A stretch of DNA of 9,832 nucleotides from NCBI GenBank assembly GCA_015486905.1, contig WFQV01000139.1, positions 1 through 9,832 on the forward strand, read 5' to 3'. Shown here piece after piece: positions 1 to 6,294 of the stretch. The stretch comes from Melioribacteraceae bacterium (GTDB lineage: Bacteria; Bacteroidota; Ignavibacteria; Ignavibacteriales; Melioribacteraceae). Position numbers and translations under genes: made by a program. The notes beneath the pieces were generated by a model. The model saw only the letters and a program-made list of their open reading frames with translations. It searched no databases and was not told where the DNA came from. How positions within the stretch are numbered: the stretch's first letter is position 1; every line of letters begins with the position of its first letter.

Positions 1-1
1 G

Positions 2-29
2 GTCACTTAAGACTCGTCACTTAAGACTT
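2..29. repeat. 14-bp tandem direct repeat, two copies
   Basis: GTCACTTAAGACTC at 2-15 is followed directly by GTCACTTAAGACTT at 16-29, differing only in the last base. Each unit contains the palindrome CTTAAG. The array touches the window edge, so further copies may lie upstream. Confidence 0.7.
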
Positions 30-32
30 TCT

Positions 33-124
33 ACTCGTCATTCGTTCGTTCTTCGTTTAGAAGTTTAGTTCGCCTTCGGCGGTTTAGGGGTTTAGAATCA
101 CTTTGAGAGAAAAGAAAATTTTTT
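33..124. repeat. TTTAG-rich intergenic repeat, copy 1
   Basis: The block starts with ACTCGTCA, runs through CTTCGTTTAGAAGTTTAG (51-68) and ends with an AGAGA(A/G)-rich tail followed by GAAAATTTT. The same order of motifs reappears at 346-432. Between the TTTAG units this copy contains CGCCTTCGGCG (71-81), an 11-base inverted repeat absent from copy 2. No coding potential is apparent, and nothing marks it as a known mobile element. Confidence 0.55.
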
Positions 125-126
125 AG

Positions 127-142
127 CCTGCCTGCAGTCAGG
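127..142. repeat. Near-perfect 16-bp palindrome
   Basis: CCTGCCTGCAGTCAGG matches its own reverse complement at 14 of 16 positions and is centred on CTGCAG. It could be an operator, a small hairpin or part of a dispersed repeat. No T-run follows, so a terminator is unlikely. Confidence 0.4.
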
Positions 143-162
143 TTCTTAATTTTTAATTAAGT

Positions 163-270
163 AATCCGTGTTCCATTGTCCAATCAGCGTAAATCATAAA
201 TCAATCATGAAAAATCAGCGTCCTATTCCCTCCGCGAAAATCCCGCAACAATCCGTGTCATCCGTGTTCT
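163..270. repeat. ATCCGTGT / AATCAGCGT short direct repeats
   Basis: ATCCGTGTTC occurs at 164-173 and again at 260-269, with an immediately adjacent variant ATCCGTGTC at 251-259. AATCAGCGT occurs at 182-190 and 213-221. The stretch reads as low-complexity intergenic text with no open frame. The units are too short and irregularly spaced to be a CRISPR array. Confidence 0.5.
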
Positions 271-303
271 ATCCAATATGCGTCTTATCACTCGTTAATC
301 GCT

Positions 304-326
304 AGACGCAAGAGGCAAGACGTAAG
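304..326. repeat. AGACGCAAGAGG repeat, left copy
   Basis: This 23-base segment is repeated at 9533-9555 with 21 of 23 identical positions and in the same orientation. It is internally repetitive (AGACGCAAG followed by AGACGTAAG). Two copies in gene-free DNA about 9.2 kb apart suggest a dispersed genomic repeat family. Confidence 0.55.
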
Positions 327-345
327 AAGATTGAATCTTTTCGAG

Positions 346-432
346 TACTCGTCAATAGTAATTCATTCGGTCTTCGTTTAGAGGTTTAGTGTTTAGAAGT
401 TTAGAAGCACTTAGAGAGGACAGAAAATTTTA
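346..432. repeat. TTTAG-rich intergenic repeat, copy 2
   Basis: This is the second, diverged copy of the block at 33-124. It has ACTCGTCA (347-354), CTTCGTTTAGAGGTTTAG (372-389; 17 of 18 identical to 51-68), further GTTTAGAAGTTTAG units, then AGAGAGGACAGAAAATTTT. It overlaps the 10-bp palindrome CGAGTACTCG at 342-351. Confidence 0.55.
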
Positions 433-472
433 CTAAATTTGAAGTTCCGAAAATAATTTTTAGTTCGCTTAT

Positions 473-489
473 TTAAATTGTCAATTTAA
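473..489. promoter_or_regulatory. Perfect palindrome just upstream of nnr
   Basis: TTAAATTG and CAATTTAA flank a single central T, giving perfect 8-bp arms. The site ends 17 bases before the nnr start codon and 4 bases before its ribosome binding site, a position where a repressor or a small RNA hairpin could affect expression. Because the arms are pure AT/TA-rich sequence in AT-rich DNA, chance is a real alternative. Confidence 0.3.
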
Positions 490-506
490 TTTTAAGAGGC
501 AAAAAA

Positions 507-2093
507 ATGATTCCGCTATTTTCAACCGACCAGGTAAGAGAAGCAGATAAATACGCAATGAACGAATTGGGACTTCAGGGAGTTGTATTAATGGAAAACG
601 CTTCCCGCAGTGTTTTTAATGAAATACTGAATCAATTCCCCGAATTAACCCCCGGAATGCCCGTAGGCGTTATTGCAGGCAAAGGGAACAATGGCGGCGA
701 CGCTTTCGCTCTCTCAAGGCACTTAATAAATTACGGTTTCAATGTTACTGTTATTTTGTTAGCTAAGGAAAGTGAACTTAAAGGGCACGCCGAAATAAAT
801 TACAAAGTGTTGAAGAACTTAATCGGCAAAGTAAAAGGTTCAAAATTAATTAAATTTAAATCCGTCAGGGATATTAACGCCTTTGCAAACTGTGTTCTAA
901 TTGCAGACGGCATTCTTGGCACCGGTGCAACAGGAGGTCTCCGCGAACCGTACAAATCAATAGTTAAAAAACTAAATTCCTTCGACGCTATTAAAGTTGC
1001 AATAGATTCCCCTACCGGTTTGGATTTGCACAATGCCAAAGCCGATGAGGACACTTTCGCGGCAGACTTAACAGTTACGTTTGCACAATTAAAAACCGGA
1101 CTTTTCTACGAAGGCGGTTACAAATTCGCCGGTAAAGTGGTAAAAGGCACTATCGGTATTGGCGATGAATTCTTTGACACTTTGGAAGTGAAAGAATATT
1201 TAATTGAACCGGAGGATGCTTTCCTATCGCTACCCGAAAGAGATGCCGACGATCACAAATATTCAGCAGGGAAAGTGCTGGTAATAGCCGGCTCGGGTGA
1301 TGTGCCCGGTGCGGCAATTTACTCTACAAATGCAGCAATTTATTCCGGTGCCGGCGCAGTTTATTTGGCTATACCGCAACAGTCAAGCACAATCGCGAGG
1401 ACAAATGTCAATTCAGCAATTGTCCGGGCTTACGAAGGTTTGGAAGGGAAATTCCTTTCACCAACAACAATTGACGAATTGGACGAAAAGATTATATGGG
1501 CGGACGTAATAGCAGTCGGACCCGGACTTGGCAGAGCGGAAGAAACTTCCGAAGCGGTAATTAAATTGCTGAAAAAGTTCCCTGCTAAAAATATTGTATT
1601 AGACGCCGATGCAATATTCGCACTCGGGAAATACGGCTACAAAAAAGTAAACCTAAGAAATAAAGTTCTGACGCCCCATCAAGGTGAATTCGCACAACTA
1701 CTGGGTATTACGACAGAGGAATTAAAAGCAAATCTTTTGCAATACGCTCGTAAATTTGTTACGGAAACCAAGTCGTTTTTAGTTCTTAAAGGTGCGCCCA
1801 CTATTATTTTTAATCCGAACGGCGAGGCTTTCATTAATACCGTCGGTAACCCCGGCATGGCTAAATTCGGAACGGGAGATGTTTTGACCGGAATGATTTC
1901 TTCCTTTATTGCACAAAACAAATCAATTGAAAATTCTTTGTTTTCTGCAGTTTACCTACACAGCCTGGATGCGGATTTATTGGTCGAAAAACTCTCCGAG
2001 CTCGGAATTACAGCCGAGGATTTAATACTCAATATTCCTTCAACAATACAGTTTTTAAATGAGACGTTTTTACGAACTTCTGAAGAAGAATAA
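507..2093 (+). CDS. nnr: Bifunctional NAD(P)H-hydrate epimerase / ADP- or ATP-dependent NAD(P)H-hydrate dehydratase
   Basis: This 528-residue protein repairs NADH and NADPH that have been hydrated at the nicotinamide ring. The N-terminal YjeF_N half (about 1-230) epimerises the R and S hydrates, and the C-terminal carbohydrate-kinase-like half (about 240-520) dehydrates the S form using ADP or ATP. Visible motifs are GKGNNGGD (58-65) and IDSPTGLD (166-173) in the epimerase, with the probable catalytic Asp134 in ADGILGTG. In the dehydratase they are AGSGDVPGAA (261-270), VGPGLG (337-342), LTPHQGEFAQLLG (388-400) and GNPGMAKFGTGDVLTG with catalytic-type Asp458. The length is normal for the fused form. 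The ATG start is supported by AAGAGG at 494-499, seven bases upstream. The gene's 3' end overlaps the VanZ-like gene by 35 bp. The enzyme acts in the cytoplasm. Confidence 0.95.
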   Translation: MIPLFSTDQVREADKYAMNELGLQGVVLMENASRSVFNEILNQFPELTPGMPVGVIAGKGNNGGDAFALSRHLINYGFNVTVILLAKESELKGHAEINYKVLKNLIGKVKGSKLIKFKSVRDINAFANCVLIADGILGTGATGGLREPYKSIVKKLNSFDAIKVAIDSPTGLDLHNAKADEDTFAADLTVTFAQLKTGLFYEGGYKFAGKVVKGTIGIGDEFFDTLEVKEYLIEPEDAFLSLPERDADDHKYSAGKVLVIAGSGDVPGAAIYSTNAAIYSGAGAVYLAIPQQSSTIARTNVNSAIVRAYEGLEGKFLSPTTIDELDEKIIWADVIAVGPGLGRAEETSEAVIKLLKKFPAKNIVLDADAIFALGKYGYKKVNLRNKVLTPHQGEFAQLLGITTEELKANLLQYARKFVTETKSFLVLKGAPTIIFNPNGEAFINTVGNPGMAKFGTGDVLTGMISSFIAQNKSIENSLFSAVYLHSLDADLLVEKLSELGITAEDLILNIPSTIQFLNETFLRTSEEE

Positions 2094-2478
2094 GAAAAGA
2101 TACGTTTATTTACCTTTGGGTACTTACTGGGCTGTTTTATTAACTTTAACGAGTCTTCCTTCGGCTAAGTTCATTCAAAGATTGAAATTGAGTGATAAGT
2201 TGGAGCATCTGTTAGCATATTTCGGACTGGGGATTTTGTTATCTTTGACAATTCATTTCCAAGAAAAGTATCCCAAACTTGTCGAAAAATTTTACGCTTG
2301 GAGCGTCTTCTTCATCTCAATTTATGGAATGTTGGATGAAGTTCATCAATTGTTTATTCCGAACCGCAGCGCCGAGGTTTTGGATTGGCTTGCCGATTTC
2401 ACCGGCGCTCTGCTTTCGGCATTCGTTGTAAAATGGTTCGTGAAAAAAAGTACGGCTAAAACAAAAGGAACTTTTTAA
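2059..2478 (+). CDS. VanZ-like family membrane protein
   Basis: This is a 139-residue integral membrane protein of the VanZ-like family, named after the teicoplanin-resistance accessory protein VanZ. Most chromosomal members have no assigned function, so resistance should not be assumed. Hydrophobic segments lie at about 16-33, 50-66, 77-90 and 107-128. Family hallmarks are SLPS (32-35), SDKLEHLLAYFGLG (45-58) and YGMLDEVHQLFIPNRS followed by DWLADFTGALLS (89-120), which carries the conserved acidic and His residues. The ATG start lies 35 bp inside the end of nnr with no clear ribosome binding site, which suggests translational coupling. An alternative TTG at codon 20 would cut into the first membrane segment and is less likely. 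The gene ends four bases before an 18-bp palindrome. Confidence 0.85.
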   Translation: MRRFYELLKKNKKRYVYLPLGTYWAVLLTLTSLPSAKFIQRLKLSDKLEHLLAYFGLGILLSLTIHFQEKYPKLVEKFYAWSVFFISIYGMLDEVHQLFIPNRSAEVLDWLADFTGALLSAFVVKWFVKKSTAKTKGTF

Positions 2479-2481
2479 AGG

Positions 2482-2499
2482 AATTTTTGTACAAAAATT
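2482..2499. promoter_or_regulatory. Perfect 18-bp palindrome after the VanZ-like gene
   Basis: AATTTTTGTACAAAAATT is a perfect palindrome centred on GTAC, beginning four bases after the VanZ-like stop codon. As RNA it could form only an AT-rich stem with almost no loop, so it is a poor terminator. A dimeric regulator site in front of tonB is possible but unproven. Confidence 0.3.
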
Positions 2500-2540
2500 T
2501 GAGTTTAAATGTGCGAAAGGAAAAAATAATTTAAAATCAA

Positions 2541-2572
2541 TTTGCAAATTCAAAAATCATTTAATAATTTTT
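2541..2572 (+). promoter_or_regulatory. Candidate Bacteroidota-type promoter for tonB
   Basis: TTTG at 2541-2544 is followed after 20 bases by TAATTTTT (2565-2572). This matches the Bacteroidota sigma pattern TTTG / about 19-21 bases / TAnnTTTG at all positions except the final G. Transcription would begin near 2577-2580, leaving a short leader before the tonB ribosome binding site. The surrounding DNA is very AT-rich, and use of this promoter type in the source organism is an assumption. Confidence 0.3.
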
Positions 2573-2593
2573 CGAGCAAAATATATTCCAAGT

Positions 2594-2599
2594 AGGAGG
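2594..2599 (+). promoter_or_regulatory. Strong ribosome binding site fixing the TTG start of tonB
   Basis: AGGAGG is a full Shine-Dalgarno match placed five bases before the TTG at 2605. It is the clearest ribosome binding site in the window and decides the tonB start, since no in-frame ATG lies near it. Confidence 0.7.
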
Positions 2600-2604
2600 T
2601 TATC

Positions 2605-3261
2605 TTGGCATTAAAAAAGAACCCTAAAGTTGACTTGAAACTCAAGTATCAACGAGTTTTTGAAATAAGCTTAGCGCTTGCCCTGTTTATACTGGTCATT
2701 GCATTCAAATATTTACCCCAGTATAAGAAGGAAAAAGTGAAAATTCAAGCTCCCCAAGAGCTTGTACAGGTAGAGGATGTTACACACACCAAGCAGGAAA
2801 CACCCCCTCCACCGCCACCCAAACCCCCCATTCCGATTGAGGCGCCATCGGACGAAGTCCTTCAGGACATTGAACTACAGGAAACGGAGCTTGACGTGAA
2901 TGCAAAAGTTTCCGCACCGCCACCACCGGTTAAAAAGAAGAAAGAAGAAGACACGGCTCCTACCTTTTTCGTAGCCGTTGAACAAATGCCTGAACCCATC
3001 GGCGGGATACAAGGAATTCAAGCAAGAATTCATTATCCCGAAATTGCTAAACGTGCCGGAGTTCAAGGAAGAGTTTTCGTAAAAGCATTTGTAAACGAAA
3101 AAGGTATTGTAGAAAGAGTTGAACTAATTAAAGGAATCGGCGCCGGCTGCGACGAGGAAGCATTGAAAGCCGTTAAGGCAACTCGCTTCAAACCCGGAAT
3201 GCAGAGAGGTAAACCGGTTAAAGTTCAAGTTTCTATCCCTATTTTGTTTAAACTTCAATAA
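2605..3261 (+). CDS. tonB: Energy transducer TonB
   Basis: This 218-residue inner-membrane-anchored protein should pass proton-motive energy from an ExbB/ExbD motor to TonB-dependent outer-membrane receptors. A short basic cytoplasmic N-terminus is followed by one membrane anchor (about 19-38). Next come a charged periplasmic linker with proline runs (67-80 and 105-108) and a TonB C-terminal domain (about 130-218). The C-terminal domain shows YPEIAKRAGVQGRV (144-157), the GxV-type strand residues and TRFKPGMQRGKPV (193-205), a pattern typical of Bacteroidota/Chlorobiota-type TonB proteins. The start codon is TTG, chosen because a strong AGGAGG (2594-2599) lies five bases upstream. No exbB, exbD or receptor gene is nearby, so it probably works with a motor encoded elsewhere. 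A strong terminator follows the stop codon by six bases. Confidence 0.92.
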   Translation: MALKKNPKVDLKLKYQRVFEISLALALFILVIAFKYLPQYKKEKVKIQAPQELVQVEDVTHTKQETPPPPPPKPPIPIEAPSDEVLQDIELQETELDVNAKVSAPPPPVKKKKEEDTAPTFFVAVEQMPEPIGGIQGIQARIHYPEIAKRAGVQGRVFVKAFVNEKGIVERVELIKGIGAGCDEEALKAVKATRFKPGMQRGKPVKVQVSIPILFKLQ

Positions 3262-3267
3262 GAAATT

Positions 3268-3296
3268 AAAAGCGTCCTGCGGGACGCTTTTTTTTT
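3268..3296 (+). terminator. Rho-independent terminator after tonB
   Basis: A GC-rich stem (AAAGCGTCC at 3269-3277 pairing with GGACGCTTT at 3282-3290) closes a TGCG tetraloop and runs into nine consecutive T residues (3288-3296). It sits directly after the tonB stop codon and separates the nnr-vanZ-tonB group from the ABC ATPase gene. The A-run 5' of the stem could also give some termination in the other direction. Confidence 0.92.
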
Positions 3297-3396
3297 GACC
3301 TTCAAGAAAATTCCGACTAAAATTCTTCCTTTTATTTTCTTTAATTAGAAATAAAATTTTATTTTCACTTTGTTAATAATTTATTAAATTATCCCG

Positions 3397-4173
3397 ATGT
3401 CGGAAGTGATTGAATTAGAACAAGTAACATTCGGTTACAAAGATAACGGTTTCTCTCTTAGAGAAATCAACTTGAAAATAAAGGAAGGGAAGTTTCTCTC
3501 TATTTTAGGCCCGAACGGCTCGGGAAAATCTACACTTTTAAAGATTATCTCCGGACAGTTACAGCCATCGAAAGGTTTCGTGAAATTTAAGGGTAAGGAG
3601 ATAAGTGAGATACCGCCGAAAGAGCGGGCAAAAAGGCTGGCTCTCGTTTCACAAAATACAACCATAGTTTATCCGTTCACGGTTTACGAAATTGTTGCAA
3701 TGGGGAGAACACCTTATTTGAACTTCTTAGGCTACGAAAAAAAGAAAGATTCCGAAGTGGTTCACTACGCATTACAACAAATGGGAATCGAACACCTCGC
3801 CGGGAAATCGATTACACGCATCTCCGGCGGAGAGGCACAAAGAGCATTTATTGCAAGGGCTCTCGCACAGGAACCGGAAGTAATTCTCCTCGACGAAGCA
3901 AATGCACACTTGGACGTAAAGCATCAAATTTCAATTTACAAAACTCTAAAAGAATTAAACGAGCAAAAAGGAATTACCGTGGTTTTTGTGTCCCACGATT
4001 TCAATCTACCCGCTCGGTTTGCCGAACGGATTCTGCTTTTGAAAGAAGGGAGAATATTTAAAGACGGTACAATAAAAAACATTTTAACGCAAGGGAACAT
4101 CAAAACAGTTTTCGATGTAAACTCCGAAATTTTGCAAAGGGAAAATTCAATAGACGTTTTACTGAGGGTTTGA
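3397..4173 (+). CDS. ABC transporter ATP-binding protein, FecE/BtuD/HmuV type (iron-complex or cobalamin uptake)
   Basis: This is a 258-residue cytoplasmic ATPase subunit. It shows Walker A GPNGSGKST (38-46), Q-loop Gln86, signature ISGGEAQ (142-148), Walker B VILLDE (162-167) with catalytic Glu167, D-loop AHLD (170-173) and switch His200. The MGRTPYLNFLGY segment (102-113) and overall length fit the FecCD-partner ATPases that drive import of siderophores, haem or cobalamin. The exact substrate cannot be read from this subunit. After Walker B it has DEANAHLD where the family usually has DEPTxxLD. No permease or binding-protein gene is adjacent, so it is an orphan here. It follows the tonB terminator with its own 100-bp leader but without an obvious ribosome binding site. 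It is one base from the next gene and almost certainly co-transcribed with it. Confidence 0.9.
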   Translation: MSEVIELEQVTFGYKDNGFSLREINLKIKEGKFLSILGPNGSGKSTLLKIISGQLQPSKGFVKFKGKEISEIPPKERAKRLALVSQNTTIVYPFTVYEIVAMGRTPYLNFLGYEKKKDSEVVHYALQQMGIEHLAGKSITRISGGEAQRAFIARALAQEPEVILLDEANAHLDVKHQISIYKTLKELNEQKGITVVFVSHDFNLPARFAERILLLKEGRIFKDGTIKNILTQGNIKTVFDVNSEILQRENSIDVLLRV

Positions 4174-4174
4174 A

Positions 4175-5152
4175 ATGCAAAGAGTAAAGAAATTAACAAT
4201 TTTAATTTTTTCTCTGATTTTTACGTTCACACTCATATTTTTCAAATATCATTTTAACGGGTTGGACTTCAATGAATTCTCTATTTTCAAATTAGGGAAT
4301 TTAATAGACCTCTTTCCGCTGGCGCTAATTTTTACCGGCTTGGTTATTAAAAGGAACTATAAATTTGACAGTAAGGAAACGGATTTGCTCCTTCTCGGTA
4401 TCGTATTGGGAATCTTGTTTTTAGCGTTGTCGATACTCATTAAAAAATCGACAACTTTCGAAAAATTTTACATTCTCACTTACTCTTATAATAGAATTTT
4501 GGAACTGTTATTTCTGCTTTTTGCCTACAGCGCAAATCTAATTGTAGGATTTTATCTAACGTTAAAAAATGCCGATATTATTAAATCTTTCAAGTACACC
4601 CTTTACTTCGGACTGATATTACTGCTCCTTGCGCTTTCAATGAATTTGGATTTACAGTTTAAAATCAAATCCGCTCACCCGAAAAGCAAGTACGATGTTG
4701 GGGTAATCTTAGGCGCTGCCGTCTGGCATAAGAACCGCCCCAGCCCTATTTTAAGAGCAAGAGTTAATAAAGGAATTGAACTTTACAAAAACGGAAACAT
4801 TCATTTGATTCAAGTAACAGGCAGTAATGCACCAGGGGAAGCATCCGAAGCGTTAGTAGCTAAAAAATTGCTTCTTGCCGCAGGAATACCCTCAAGATCA
4901 ATTCTTTTTGAGAACAAAACCCGCAGCACTTCCGAGCAAATTCGTTTCATCAAAAAACATTTCGGCAAAGGGAAGAAAATTGCCGTTATTTCGGACGGTT
5001 TTCACCTTAGCCGCATTCTTCAAATTTGCAGTTTTTTTAACATCAAAGTAAATGGAATTTCATCCGAATATAAGTTAAATTGGCGGAAGTCAATTTATTA
5101 TGCTTTGCGGGAAGGCGTAGGTTTAATATTATTCTGGGCTTTTGCCGTTTAA
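4175..5152 (+). CDS. DUF218/YdcF-family (SanA/ElyC-like) membrane protein
   Basis: This 325-residue protein has about five N-terminal membrane helices (roughly 8-24, 43-58, 69-89, 107-129 and 141-158) followed by a soluble DUF218 domain (about 173-300). Domain hallmarks are DVGVILGAAVW (174-184), the RARVNKGIELYKNG segment (194-207), VTGSNAPGEASEA (214-226), the ENKTRSTSEQ motif (246-255) and ISDGFHLSR (272-280). Family members such as SanA and ElyC are linked to envelope integrity and lipid-carrier metabolism, but the biochemical activity of most is unknown. GAGGG (4164-4168) six bases before the ATG supports the start. The gene is one base downstream of the ABC ATPase and 28 bp upstream of the dehydrogenase. 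The multi-helix N-terminus is longer than the single anchor of SanA. Confidence 0.85.
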   Translation: MQRVKKLTILIFSLIFTFTLIFFKYHFNGLDFNEFSIFKLGNLIDLFPLALIFTGLVIKRNYKFDSKETDLLLLGIVLGILFLALSILIKKSTTFEKFYILTYSYNRILELLFLLFAYSANLIVGFYLTLKNADIIKSFKYTLYFGLILLLLALSMNLDLQFKIKSAHPKSKYDVGVILGAAVWHKNRPSPILRARVNKGIELYKNGNIHLIQVTGSNAPGEASEALVAKKLLLAAGIPSRSILFENKTRSTSEQIRFIKKHFGKGKKIAVISDGFHLSRILQICSFFNIKVNGISSEYKLNWRKSIYYALREGVGLILFWAFAV

Positions 5153-5180
5153 TTATTTAAAACAATCAAGGATTATTAAA

Positions 5181-6254
5181 ATGTTTGCCGAAATTGAAAA
5201 AAACAACCACGAACAAGTAACTTACTGCTCGGATAAAGAAGCCGGATTAAAAGCTATTATTGCCATTCACGATACTACTTTAGGACCTGCAATTGGCGGT
5301 ACACGGATGTGGGACTACACCACGGAAGAAGAAGCATTGAAGGATGCACTAAGACTCTCAAAACAGATGACTTACAAATCGGCTGTAACAGGTTTGAACT
5401 TGGGCGGCGGGAAAGCAATAATAATGGGTAACCCCAAAAAAGATAAGAGCGAACTATTGTTCAGAACCTTCGGTAAATTTGTTAACGGTCTTGGCGGGCG
5501 TTACATTACAGCCGAAGATGTAGGCACCGACGTAAAAGATATGGAATACGTACGAATGGAAACGAAATACGTAACAGGCATTTCAAAAGCATTAGGCGGC
5601 TCGGGTAATCCTTCTACCGTTACCGCTTTCGGCGTCTTCGTAGGAATGAAAGCAAGCGCCCACAAAAAATGGGGCAGCGATTCACTCAAGGGGAAAAAGA
5701 TTGCAATCCAAGGCGTTGGTTCCGTGGGACGCTACCTCTCCGAATACCTTTACTCCGAAGGAGCAGAGCTTTACATTACGGATATTGACGAAGAAAGAAT
5801 TCATTCCGCATTACACACGGTCAAAGCGCGTGTAATTTCACCCGAGGAAATTTACGATGTCGATTGCGATATCTTCTCGCCCAACGCTCTCGGCTCCGTA
5901 ATTAACGACGAAACAATTCAACGGTTTAAATGTGAAATTATTGCCGGCGGAGCAAACAGTCAATTGGAGAATGACGAAAAACACGGCAAACTTCTAATGG
6001 GAAAAGGAATACTCTTTGCGCCGGATTACGTAATAAATGCAGGCGGTTTGATTAACGTTGCTAACGAATTGGAAGGTTACCGTCAGGATAGGGCAATGAA
6101 ACAAGCGGAAGCAATTTACGACATTCTTCAAAACATTTATTCAATTTCAGATGAACAAAATATTTCTACTATTGCCGCGGCAAATCACATCGCAGAGGAA
6201 AGACTCAATAAAATCGGGAAGATGAAAAACATTTATTCGATTAATAATAAATAA
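5181..6254 (+). CDS. Leucine dehydrogenase-type Glu/Leu/Phe/Val dehydrogenase
   Basis: This 357-residue cytoplasmic enzyme should oxidatively deaminate a branched-chain L-amino acid to its 2-oxo acid with NAD+, or run in reverse. The N-terminal substrate domain shows GPAIGGTRMW (35-44), Lys66 and Lys78 in MTYKSAVTGLNLGGGK, and EDVGT with Asp113, positions matching the substrate and catalytic residues of leucine dehydrogenases. The Rossmann domain has GVGSVG (178-183) and Asp201 at the end of the second strand, which favours NAD+ over NADP+. NALGSVIND (235-243), IAGGANSQL and APDYVINAGGLINVA complete the family pattern. I chose the ATG at 5181 because AAGGA (5168-5172) precedes it and the protein then begins as family members do. 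An ATG 39 bases earlier adds an unlikely extension overlapping the previous gene. Phenylalanine or valine specificity cannot be excluded. Confidence 0.92.
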   Translation: MFAEIEKNNHEQVTYCSDKEAGLKAIIAIHDTTLGPAIGGTRMWDYTTEEEALKDALRLSKQMTYKSAVTGLNLGGGKAIIMGNPKKDKSELLFRTFGKFVNGLGGRYITAEDVGTDVKDMEYVRMETKYVTGISKALGGSGNPSTVTAFGVFVGMKASAHKKWGSDSLKGKKIAIQGVGSVGRYLSEYLYSEGAELYITDIDEERIHSALHTVKARVISPEEIYDVDCDIFSPNALGSVINDETIQRFKCEIIAGGANSQLENDEKHGKLLMGKGILFAPDYVINAGGLINVANELEGYRQDRAMKQAEAIYDILQNIYSISDEQNISTIAAANHIAEERLNKIGKMKNIYSINNK

Positions 6255-6294
6255 TTGTTGTAAATTTGCTTTTTGAAAGTATTGAAGAATTTAA

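Larger units (their letters stand above)
1..506. other. Gene-free, repeat-rich intergenic region
   Basis: No convincing coding region is present on either strand. The stretch is made of degenerate short repeats: a 14-bp tandem duplication at the very start, two related TTTAG-rich blocks (33-124 and 346-432), an ATCCGTGT/AATCAGCGT-rich middle part, an AGACGCAAG motif (304-326) and several small palindromes, listed separately. The last 30 bases lead into the nnr ribosome binding site. No tRNA-like or riboswitch-like fold was recognised. Whatever lies before position 1 is not visible, so a promoter or a terminator of an upstream gene could be hidden here. Confidence 0.7.

Noticed and set aside
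71..81. CGCCTTCGGCG hairpin as a terminator of an upstream gene
   Set aside because: The stem is only 4 bp and no T-run follows on either strand.
163..270. Possible CRISPR array
   Set aside because: Repeat words are only 9-10 bases, imperfect and irregularly spaced, with no equal-length spacers and no cas genes in the window.
2059..2478. Glycopeptide (teicoplanin) resistance role for the VanZ-like protein
   Set aside because: The family name alone does not imply resistance; no vanRSHAXY genes are present and the neighbours are housekeeping.
5142..5180. Upstream ATG start for the leucine dehydrogenase-type gene
   Set aside because: It would overlap the DUF218 gene and add 13 residues not typical of the family; the ATG at 5181 has AAGGA at a proper distance.
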